The notes beneath the pieces are model-generated. The model searched no databases. It saw only the letters and a program-made list of their open reading frames with translations, and was not told the origin of the DNA. Below, one piece after another: positions 27,692-35,007 of a stretch of DNA of 64,000 bases. Both the position numbers and the translations under genes were made by a program. This DNA comes from Verrucomicrobiota bacterium (lineage in GTDB: Bacteria > Verrucomicrobiota > Verrucomicrobiia > Limisphaerales > UBA1319): the NCBI GenBank assembly GCA_022711435.1, contig JAKLFB010000002.1, positions 230,830 to 294,829 on the forward strand. The letters run 5' to 3'. How positions within the stretch are numbered: the first letter of the stretch is position 1; each line of letters opens with the position of its first letter.

Positions 27692-29482
27692 ATGACATCC
27701 AGCCCCGCCCCCGCCGCCGCCAGCCCAGCCCGGCTGCCCCTCCGCGCCTGGGCGCTCGAGCTGGCCCGGCGATGGAACAGCGGCGCCTACTCGCTCTTCA
27801 TCCTCCACGGCAACATCTACGATGTTTTCCCGGTGCTCGAAGCCGGCCGCATCGCCCACCTCACCCTCAAGTCTTTCCTTGCCCGCCGCCTGTTCCCCGA
27901 CCGCGCCCAGCTCCTCTTTTATGACATCAGCGACGGCCTCAGCTTCGGCTCGGCCGACATGCAGAAATCGTTCTTCGAATGGCTCGCCGTCTACGACCAG
28001 GTCGAGGGCACGCGGTTCCATCAGGACGGCCCCCCGCAGGATTTCCTCCGGCTCGCCCCTCTGCTCCGCCGCTTTTTCCTGCGGGCCGCCGAGGAGAAGC
28101 CGGGCGGCATCACGCTGATCGTGGATTATCCGGAGAAGATCATCCCGGCCACGCCCGAGGGCTATGCCAGCACCGACGAGCGAAAAGCGCTCGTGACGCT
28201 GCTTAAATGGGCCGCCTCCCCCGAGATGCGCCGGCTCGATGTCGGCATCTTCCTGCTGACCGAATCGGCCGCCGAGCTCCACACCGATCTCCTCCAGAAC
28301 CCCCATGTGGCCCAGGTCAAGATCGAGCTGCCCGACGCCGAGGACCGCCTCCAGTTCCTCCAGTCGCCCGCCATCCAGGCCCTGGCTCAGGACCGGCCGG
28401 TCAAGGAATGGAGCGATTTCTCCCTCGAGGACCTGGCTGCGCGCCTGTCGGGCCTCAACCTCCTCCGCCTGCAGCATCTCCTGGCGGAGGCGATCCGCAA
28501 CGGCGCCCGCGTCACCCCCGAGCACGTCGCGTCCTCCAAGAAGCGCCTGATCGAGGAGTACTGCCAGGGCCTGGTCCGATTCAAGCAGCCCAAGCCCGGG
28601 CTGAACCTGGATGCGGTCGCCACGCACGCGGCGGCCAAGCAGAAGCTGCGCGATCTGGCCTGGCTGATCCAGAACCACAAGCGGGATGTCCTCGAGCGCG
28701 GCATCCTCCTCCCCGGCCGGGTCGGCGTCGGAAAGTCCTTTCTGGTCGATTGCTTCGCCAGCGATTGCGGCCTGCCCGTCCTCGAGATCGGCGAGTTCCG
28801 GTCCAAATGGGTCGGCGACACCGAGATCCAGCAGGGCCGGATCCTGATGACGATCCGCGCGCTGGGCCCCGTGGTCGTGGTGGTCGACGAAGCCGATGCC
28901 GTGTTTGGATCGCGCGAGAACGCGGAGACGGACAGCGGCGTCTCGAGCCGGGTCTTCGCGGCGTTCGCCGCGCACATCGGGGACGCGTCGCTCCGGGGGC
29001 GCGAGCTGTGGATCGCCATGACGTCGCGTCCGGACCTGCTGGCGATCGACATGAAGCGGCAGGGCCGCTTCGGCCTGAGCATCCCCCTGTTCCCGGCCCA
29101 GAACGCCGACGAAGTCCTGGAGCTGTTCACCGTGATCGCCCGCGTGCAGCGGGTCAAGCTGACCTCGGCCATGAAGCAGCAGCTCCGCTCGCGCATCGGC
29201 GACCGCCCACTCACCGGCAGCGACGTCGAGTCCATCCTGATCCGCGCCCGCGAGCGGGCCGTCCTGGACCGGCGCGATGACCGGATCCAGATCGGCGATT
29301 TCGAGGAGGCGATCGATTCGTTCGTCGACCCGCTCGATCCGAACCTGCTGGCCCTCCAGGAGCTGGCCGCCGTCCTCTCCTGCTCCGATCGCCGCTACCT
29401 CCCCGCGCGATACCGCGACGCCGAGCGCGCCGCCCTCGTCGACGAGTTCCACCGCCGCAAGCTCCAGCTCGCCCGCCGATAG
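27692..29482 (+). CDS. Double-AAA ATPase (degenerate N domain, active C domain)
   Basis: This 596-residue protein has two AAA-like halves. The N half (FILHGNIYDVFPVLEAGR, LIVDYPEKIIPATP, IFLLTESAAELHTDLLQNP) has the fold pattern without a P-loop. The C half is a complete AAA+ domain with Walker A GRVGVGKSF (about residue 346), Walker B VVVVDEADAVFGSREN (about 396) and the second region of homology AMTSRPDLLAIDMKRQGRFG (about 445). It ends in a helical lid with a sensor-2-like GSDVESILIRARERA. The DEAD(A) Walker B and arginine-finger region are of the classic Cdc48/Vps4-like clade. Sharing an operon with a PspA/ESCRT-III-like protein suggests a disassembly motor analogous to Vps4, by inference. 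The stop is ten bases from a convergent gene. Confidence 0.75.
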   Translation: MTSSPAPAAASPARLPLRAWALELARRWNSGAYSLFILHGNIYDVFPVLEAGRIAHLTLKSFLARRLFPDRAQLLFYDISDGLSFGSADMQKSFFEWLAVYDQVEGTRFHQDGPPQDFLRLAPLLRRFFLRAAEEKPGGITLIVDYPEKIIPATPEGYASTDERKALVTLLKWAASPEMRRLDVGIFLLTESAAELHTDLLQNPHVAQVKIELPDAEDRLQFLQSPAIQALAQDRPVKEWSDFSLEDLAARLSGLNLLRLQHLLAEAIRNGARVTPEHVASSKKRLIEEYCQGLVRFKQPKPGLNLDAVATHAAAKQKLRDLAWLIQNHKRDVLERGILLPGRVGVGKSFLVDCFASDCGLPVLEIGEFRSKWVGDTEIQQGRILMTIRALGPVVVVVDEADAVFGSRENAETDSGVSSRVFAAFAAHIGDASLRGRELWIAMTSRPDLLAIDMKRQGRFGLSIPLFPAQNADEVLELFTVIARVQRVKLTSAMKQQLRSRIGDRPLTGSDVESILIRARERAVLDRRDDRIQIGDFEEAIDSFVDPLDPNLLALQELAAVLSCSDRRYLPARYRDAERAALVDEFHRRKLQLARR

Positions 29483-29491
29483 CCCCTGCGA

Positions 29492-30919
29492 TCACTCCCC
29501 GGTCCGCAGGAACCGATCGATGGATCGGGCCGCCCGGCGCCCGGCGCCCATGGCCTGAATGACCGTAGCGCCGCCGGTGACGATATCGCCGCCGGCGAAG
29601 ACGCCGCGCTTGGAGGTGCGGAGGGTCTCCGGATCCGCCTCGATGTAGCCTCCCCGATGGGTCCGAAGGTCGGGGGTGGCCGACTGGACGAGCGGGTTCC
29701 CCCGGTTGCCAACGGCGATCACGGCCATCCCCAGCGGAAGGTCGAACTCCGATCCGGGCACGGGCACGGGCCGGCGCCGGCCCGATGCGTCCGGAGCGCC
29801 CAGCTCCGTCCTCTGCAGCCGGGCGCCCGTGAGCCGGCCCCGCTCGTCCCCCAGAAACTCGACCGGCGCCGTCAGCATCATGAACTCCACGCCCTCCTGG
29901 CGCGCATGCTTGATCTCCTCGGCCCGGGCGGGCATCTCGGATTCGCTCCGGCGATAGACCAGGAACGCCTTTTGCGCGCCCAGGCGCACGGCGGTCCGGA
30001 CCGCGTCGAGGGCGGTGTTGCCGCCGCCGATCACGGCCGCCTGCCTGCCGCGGCAATCGTAGACGGGCTGATCGTAATCGGGGAACCGATACGACTTCAT
30101 CAGGTTGACCCGGGTGAGGAACTCGTTGGCGGAGTAGACGCCGCACAGGTTCTCGCCCGGGATGTGGAGGAACGTGGGCAGGCCGGCCCCGGTCGCGATG
30201 AACACGGCGTGAAAGCCCTCTTCATCGAGAAGCTCGTCGATCGTGATCGTGCGCCCCACAACCACGTTGGTCCTGAACTGGACACCCATCCGGCGCAAGT
30301 TGTCGATCTCCTCGCGCACGATCGACTTGGGAAGTCGGAACTCGGGGATGCCGTAGACGAGCACCCCGCCGATCTCATGGAGGGCCTCGAGCACGACGAC
30401 GTCGTGGCCGAGCTGGACGAGGTCCCCGGCCGCGCTGAGGCCCGCGGGCCCGCTGCCGACGATGGCCACCTTCTTGCCCGTGTGCGGCGCGCGAGGCGGC
30501 AGCCCCACCTGGCCGGCCTGGCGCTCGTAATCCGCAATGAATCGCTCGAGCCAGCCGATCGCGACCGGCTCGCCGCGCTTGCCCAGGATGCAGACCCCCT
30601 CGCACTGGTCTTCCTGCGGGCACACCCGCCCCGTGATGGCCGGCAGGACGTTGTCCTCGCGCATCTTGGCCGCGGCGCCCAGGAAATCCCCGCGCTCGAT
30701 CCGCTCGAGGAACTCGCGCACCTTGACGCCCACAGGGCACCCCCCGCAGCAGTGCTGGCTCTTGCACTGAAGACACCGCTGCGCCTCGCGGCGCGCCGCG
30801 GCCGACTCCATGCCGAGGTTCACTTCGAGGAAGTTGCGGGTCCTCTCGGCAGGCGACCGCTCCGGCATGGGCTGCCGGGGGATCTTCATGCGTTCTTTGG
30901 CAGGCAGCGGATCGGACAT
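29492..30919 (-). CDS. nfnB: NADPH-dependent glutamate-synthase-like flavoprotein; NfnB-type subunit
   Basis: This 475-residue iron-sulfur flavoprotein has two cysteine groups at the N-terminus (RCLQCKSQHCCGGCPVG and GRVCPQEDQCEGVC) that bind [4Fe-4S] clusters. An FAD-binding site (VAIVGSGPAGLSAAGDL) and an NAD(P)-binding site (AAVIGGGNTALDAVRTA) follow. The family includes the small subunit of glutamate synthase and the large subunit NfnB (SudA) of the electron-bifurcating transhydrogenase. No large glutamate synthase subunit is near, but an NfnA-like gene lies 55 bases upstream on the same strand, so NfnB is the better call. ATG 30919 gives the usual short N-terminus before ERSPAERTRNFLEVNLG. 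An open frame upstream adds unrelated residues. Confidence 0.85.
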   Translation of the reverse strand: MSDPLPAKERMKIPRQPMPERSPAERTRNFLEVNLGMESAAARREAQRCLQCKSQHCCGGCPVGVKVREFLERIERGDFLGAAAKMREDNVLPAITGRVCPQEDQCEGVCILGKRGEPVAIGWLERFIADYERQAGQVGLPPRAPHTGKKVAIVGSGPAGLSAAGDLVQLGHDVVVLEALHEIGGVLVYGIPEFRLPKSIVREEIDNLRRMGVQFRTNVVVGRTITIDELLDEEGFHAVFIATGAGLPTFLHIPGENLCGVYSANEFLTRVNLMKSYRFPDYDQPVYDCRGRQAAVIGGGNTALDAVRTAVRLGAQKAFLVYRRSESEMPARAEEIKHARQEGVEFMMLTAPVEFLGDERGRLTGARLQRTELGAPDASGRRRPVPVPGSEFDLPLGMAVIAVGNRGNPLVQSATPDLRTHRGGYIEADPETLRTSKRGVFAGGDIVTGGATVIQAMGAGRRAARSIDRFLRTGE

Positions 30920-30974
30920 GGAGGGTGGGATCGGTGGAGAGCGCTCGGCGAACGAGCTCGAGTGCCGTCTCGAT

Positions 30975-31928
30975 TCAAGGGGGCGGATCGGATGCGGCGG
31001 GGGCTGGCGCAGGGCGGCCGGGCGGCGCCGCACCCGGATCCGGTCGGCTGGAAACGGCGTCCGCCAGCCGGCAGCCCGGCTCGCCGATCCCGTGGGGATC
31101 GCCCTCGCCCGAGACGAATCGGTCCAGCGCAGTCTTCTCCGCCTCGCGGTACATGGCGTTGCGGGCCGCCAAGAGGCCGAAATCGACCTGGTGCGCGTCG
31201 AACTCGGGCCCGTCGACGCACGCGAACTGGCTCCGCCCGCCCACCACGACCCGGCAGCCGCCGCACATCCCCGTGCCGTCCACCATGATGGGATTCAGGC
31301 TGACAACGGTCCGAATCCCGCGAGGCCGGGTCGTGTCCGCCACCGCCCGCATCATGGGGATCGGCCCGATCGCCAGCACGTAATCCAATGGGCGCCCCGA
31401 CTCGATCAGCTGCCGGAGCGCGTCGGTCACAAACCCGCGCACTCCGGAGGTGCCGTCGTCGGTGATCAGCATCAGCTCGTCGCTGATGGCGCGCATCTCG
31501 CGCTCCAGAATGATCAGGCTTTTCGACCGGGCGCCCAGGATGGCGATGACGCGGTTGCCCGCATCTTTCAGGGCCCGAGCGGTCGGGTAGGCGATGGCGG
31601 CGCCCAGCCCGCCCCCGATCACAACCGCCGTCCCGTAGAGATCGATCTCGGATGGGCGGCCCAGCGGGCCGACGATATCGCACACGGCATCCCCGGCCTG
31701 GAGCGTGTTCAGCAGATGCGTTGTCTTGCCCACCCCCTGCACAATCAGCGCGACCCACTGCCCCGCCGGATCCGCATCGGCGATTGTCAGGGGGATGCGC
31801 TCGCCGCGCTCGTGAACGCGTACAATCACGAACTGCCCGGCCTTGCGCTTCCGGGCGATGCTCGGGGCCTCGATCCGGAACCATTTCACGTCGGGCGCCA
31901 AAAAGCGTGCCTCGATGATCCTATGCAT
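30975..31928 (-). CDS. nfnA: NfnA-type ferredoxin:NADP+ oxidoreductase subunit
   Basis: This 317-residue protein of the dihydroorotate dehydrogenase electron-transfer/sulfide dehydrogenase group has an N-terminal FAD domain (RKRKAGQFVIVRVHERGERI), an NAD-binding domain (VVIGGGLGAAIAYPTARAL) and a [2Fe-2S] site in GTGMCGGCRVVVGG plus FACVDGPEFD. With NfnB it should form the NADH-dependent reduced-ferredoxin:NADP+ oxidoreductase that balances NADH, NADPH and ferredoxin pools by flavin-based electron bifurcation. The pairing is from gene order and established family knowledge. The C-terminal 30 residues are a Pro/Ala-rich extension. The start ATG 31928 directly precedes the conserved MHRIIEARFLAPDVKWF region. 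Confidence 0.85.
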   Translation of the reverse strand: MHRIIEARFLAPDVKWFRIEAPSIARKRKAGQFVIVRVHERGERIPLTIADADPAGQWVALIVQGVGKTTHLLNTLQAGDAVCDIVGPLGRPSEIDLYGTAVVIGGGLGAAIAYPTARALKDAGNRVIAILGARSKSLIILEREMRAISDELMLITDDGTSGVRGFVTDALRQLIESGRPLDYVLAIGPIPMMRAVADTTRPRGIRTVVSLNPIMVDGTGMCGGCRVVVGGRSQFACVDGPEFDAHQVDFGLLAARNAMYREAEKTALDRFVSGEGDPHGIGEPGCRLADAVSSRPDPGAAPPGRPAPAPAASDPPP

Positions 31929-32050
31929 TGTGTCCGGCCGCGGCATGCCCGTGGAATCGCGAGGAGCCGCCGGCGGATGGCGGGCGCCGAAACGCCCGGC
32001 CGAGAAAGATAGGGACGCCGGCCGTGTGGCGCAAGCCCGTTGTTGGAGCG

Positions 32051-33331
32051 CTACGACGCGGCGATGATCGTGTAATTGCGTTTGCCCTTCCGGAGGAGGA
32101 GCTGGCGTCCAAACAGGAGATCGGCGGCGGCGACCATGCGCTGCACCTGCGGTTCCCGGCGGTTGTTGATATAGATCCCGCCGCCCTCGATGTCCTTGCG
32201 CGCCTGCCCCTTGGAAGCGCAGAGGCCGCTGTGGACCAGCAGCTCGAGCAGGGGCGTGCCGGCGCCTTCGAACCCGCTCCGCGGCCACTCGCATGCAGGA
32301 ACCTCATGGGCCATCTCCTGGAAGGTGGCCTCGGGGACGCCGGCAGGATCGCCCCCGAAGAGGATTTCGCTGGCGCGAGCCGCCTCGGCCGCAGCCGGCT
32401 CGCCGTGGATGATCGCAGTGACGGCCCGAGCCAGGGTCTGGTGAGCGGTTCGGGCCTCGGGCTTTCCGGCGTGCTGGCGGGCAAGCTCGTCGATCTCCTC
32501 GCGGCCCAGGAAGGTGAAATACTTCAGGAAACGGATCACATCGCGGTCGTCGGTCCGGATCCAGAACTGGTAAAACCGATAGACGCTTGTCTTGGCGGGA
32601 TCGAGCCACACGGCTCCTGCGACGCTCTTGCCGAACTTGGATCCGTCGGCATTGGTGATGAGGGGGAGGGTGAGGCCGTAGGCGGCGCGCCCGAGCTTCT
32701 TGCGGCAGAGATCGATGCCGGCGGTGATATTGCCCCACTGGTCGCTGCCGCCGATCTGGAGCTCGCAATCGTGGTCGCGGCAGAGGTGAAAGAAATCATA
32801 GGCCTGGAGGAGCATGTAGCTGAATTCCGTGAAGCTGATGCCGGCATCGCGGTCTTCCATCCGGGCGCGGACGCTCTCCTTGGCGATCATCATGTTGACG
32901 GTGAAATGCTTGCCGGTGTCGCGGAGGAAATCGAGGAAGGTGATCGGCGCGATCCAGTCGGCATTGTCGAGCAGGCGCGCGGCGGCGGCGGGCGAATCGA
33001 AATCCAGGAGCCGGCGCAGCTGGTTCTTGACGCTGGCGATATTGCTGGCGAGGGAGTCGCGGGTCAGGAGCTGGCGCTCGGCGGTGCGGCCGCTCGGGTC
33101 GCCGATGAGCCCCGTGGCGCCGCCGGCGAGCGCGATCGGCCGATGGCCCGCCATCTGGAATCGCCGCAGCGTCAGCAGCGGAATCAGGTTGCCCACATGC
33201 AGGCTGTCCGCAGTCGGATCGAACCCGCAATAGAGCGTGGCCGGGCCCCGCTCCAGACGCTCCGCCAGACCCGCCCGATCGGTGCAATCGGCCGCCAAAC
33301 CGCGCCATTCGAGTTCAGCCAGGATGTTCAT
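32051..33331 (-). CDS. tyrS: Tyrosyl-tRNA synthetase
   Basis: This 426-residue class I synthetase charges tRNA-Tyr. Its HIGH-type motif is HVGN (in DPTADSLHVGNLIPLL), the tyrosine-binding region is DNADWIAPITFLDFLRDTG and YMLLQAYDFFHL, and the KMSKS-type loop is SKFGKS. GGSDQWGNITAGIDL is a TyrS hallmark. A C-terminal S4 RNA-binding domain follows (HSGLCASKGQARKDIEGGGI). Length and order match the bacterial TyrS form. It is divergent from the GH57 gene over about 95 bases and could be first in an operon with nfnA and nfnB (122-base gap). Confidence 0.95.
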   Translation of the reverse strand: MNILAELEWRGLAADCTDRAGLAERLERGPATLYCGFDPTADSLHVGNLIPLLTLRRFQMAGHRPIALAGGATGLIGDPSGRTAERQLLTRDSLASNIASVKNQLRRLLDFDSPAAAARLLDNADWIAPITFLDFLRDTGKHFTVNMMIAKESVRARMEDRDAGISFTEFSYMLLQAYDFFHLCRDHDCELQIGGSDQWGNITAGIDLCRKKLGRAAYGLTLPLITNADGSKFGKSVAGAVWLDPAKTSVYRFYQFWIRTDDRDVIRFLKYFTFLGREEIDELARQHAGKPEARTAHQTLARAVTAIIHGEPAAAEAARASEILFGGDPAGVPEATFQEMAHEVPACEWPRSGFEGAGTPLLELLVHSGLCASKGQARKDIEGGGIYINNRREPQVQRMVAAADLLFGRQLLLRKGKRNYTIIAAS

Positions 33332-33426
33332 GGCGCCAGCAGATTAGGCGCGAGCCGCCGCCATCCACAAGGGGATTTTGGACATGCACTTTCCATCGGA
33401 CGCCGTTCCGTCTAGGGTGGGGCCGG

Positions 33427-35007
33427 ATGAAGGGCCTCTTTTGCCTCGTGCTGCATGCCCACCTCCCCTGGGTGCGGGAGCCGGCTCATCCGCGGTTTCT
33501 CGAGGAGAGCTGGCTGTTCGAGGCCGTCGCGGAATGCTATCTGCCCTTGACCGCGATGCTCGAGCGGTGGTGGCGGGACGGGCTCGCTGCGCGGCTGACG
33601 CTCTCCCTGTCCCCCACCCTGGCCGCGATGCTCTCGGATCCGCTGCTGCGGGGGCGTTGCCGGGAATACCTGCTGAGCCGGATCGAGCTGGCAGAGCGGG
33701 AGCAGCAGCGGGCGCGCTGGTCTCCGGCGGTGCGCCGTCTGGCCGGGGCGTATGCCGCCGTATATCGCGAGCGGGCGGCGCGCCACGAGGCATGCGGAGG
33801 CGGCCTGGCTGGCGTGTGGCGGCAGATGGCCGATCGCGGCCAGATCGAGGTCATCCCCTGCTCCGCCACGCATGCGGTGCTGCCGCTGCTGCTGCCGGAT
33901 CCGTGCTCCCTGCGCGCGCAGCTGGGCGTCGCCCGGTCCGAACATCGCCGCCATTTCGGGAAAGACGCCCCGGGATTCTGGCTTCCCGAGTGCGCCTACG
34001 ACCCGGCGCTGGATCCGTGGCTGGCGGAGGCGGGAGCTCGATGGTCGATCGTCGAGACCTGCGGCCTGCTGGGATCGCGCCCTGCCCCGGCCGCGGGCGT
34101 CCATGCGCCGGTCTTCACCCCTCACGGGCAGGCGCTCTTCGGCCGCGATCCCCTGACGGCGTTCCAGGTCTGGAGCCGGCACGGCGGGTACCCGGGGGAC
34201 CCTCGATACCGCGATTTCTTCCGGGATGCCGGCTTTGACCTCGAGAGCGAGTATCTCCGCCCCTACTGGCCGGGCCCGGACCATCAGGGTTTCACGGGAA
34301 TGAAATACCATGCGATCACCGGGGCCGGCGCCGACAAGCGGCCCTACGATCCGGACGAAGCCGCCCGGGCAGTCGATGAGCATGCGGCCCATTTTCGGAG
34401 CCTGCGTCGGCGGGTGCTGGCTGCCCCGGGGCCGCCGGCGGCGCGCCCGCCCGTGCTCGTGGCGCCCTATGACGCCGAGCTGTTCGGGCATTGGTGGTAT
34501 GAAGGGATCGCCTTCCTCGACCAGGCGGCCCGCGGGGACGCCGCCGGCGGCGGCCAATGGGAGTGGATCACGCCCACCGATTACCTCCGGCGGCACCCGG
34601 ACCTGCAGGTCGTCGAGCCGCCTGCATCGAGCTGGGGCGAGGGCGCCGACTTTCGAACCTGGCGCCAGCCGAACAACCGGTGGATGCTCGAACGCGCGCT
34701 CGAAGCCGGGCGCATCCTGCAGGGGCTGGTGCGGAGCCGGCCCGCGCCCGCCGGAGCCGAGCGGCGGGCGCTCGAGCTCGCCGCGCAGGAGCTGCTTCTG
34801 GCTCAGGCCAGCGACTGGCCGTTCATGGTCCATACCAACAGCAACGCCGGCTGCGGACGCCAGCGCGCCCAATCGCATCTCGATAGGTTCGATGCCCTGG
34901 CGGACCGGATCGAGCGCGGGATGATTGATGAACCGTGGTTGGCAAATCTGGCCGCCTCGGATAGCCTGTTCCCGGATGTCGACCTATGCTACTGGCGGGA
35001 TGAATGA
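33427..35007 (+). CDS. GH57 1,4-alpha-glucan branching enzyme
   Basis: This 526-residue enzyme should introduce alpha-1,6 branches into alpha-glucan. It begins GLFCLVLHAHLPWVREPAH, the first conserved region of GH57. It carries FWLPECAYDPALDPWLAEAG, whose Glu is the nucleophile region in related enzymes, and APYDAELFGHWWYEGI, with the catalytic Asp. The C-terminal DUF1957-like helical part ends in SDWPFMVHTNSNAGCGRQRA. This form is typical of thermophile-type branching enzymes and is common in several bacterial phyla. It overlaps the downstream peptidase gene by four bases (ATGA), an odd partner for a cytoplasmic glycogen enzyme. Confidence 0.9.
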   Translation: MKGLFCLVLHAHLPWVREPAHPRFLEESWLFEAVAECYLPLTAMLERWWRDGLAARLTLSLSPTLAAMLSDPLLRGRCREYLLSRIELAEREQQRARWSPAVRRLAGAYAAVYRERAARHEACGGGLAGVWRQMADRGQIEVIPCSATHAVLPLLLPDPCSLRAQLGVARSEHRRHFGKDAPGFWLPECAYDPALDPWLAEAGARWSIVETCGLLGSRPAPAAGVHAPVFTPHGQALFGRDPLTAFQVWSRHGGYPGDPRYRDFFRDAGFDLESEYLRPYWPGPDHQGFTGMKYHAITGAGADKRPYDPDEAARAVDEHAAHFRSLRRRVLAAPGPPAARPPVLVAPYDAELFGHWWYEGIAFLDQAARGDAAGGGQWEWITPTDYLRRHPDLQVVEPPASSWGEGADFRTWRQPNNRWMLERALEAGRILQGLVRSRPAPAGAERRALELAAQELLLAQASDWPFMVHTNSNAGCGRQRAQSHLDRFDALADRIERGMIDEPWLANLAASDSLFPDVDLCYWRDE

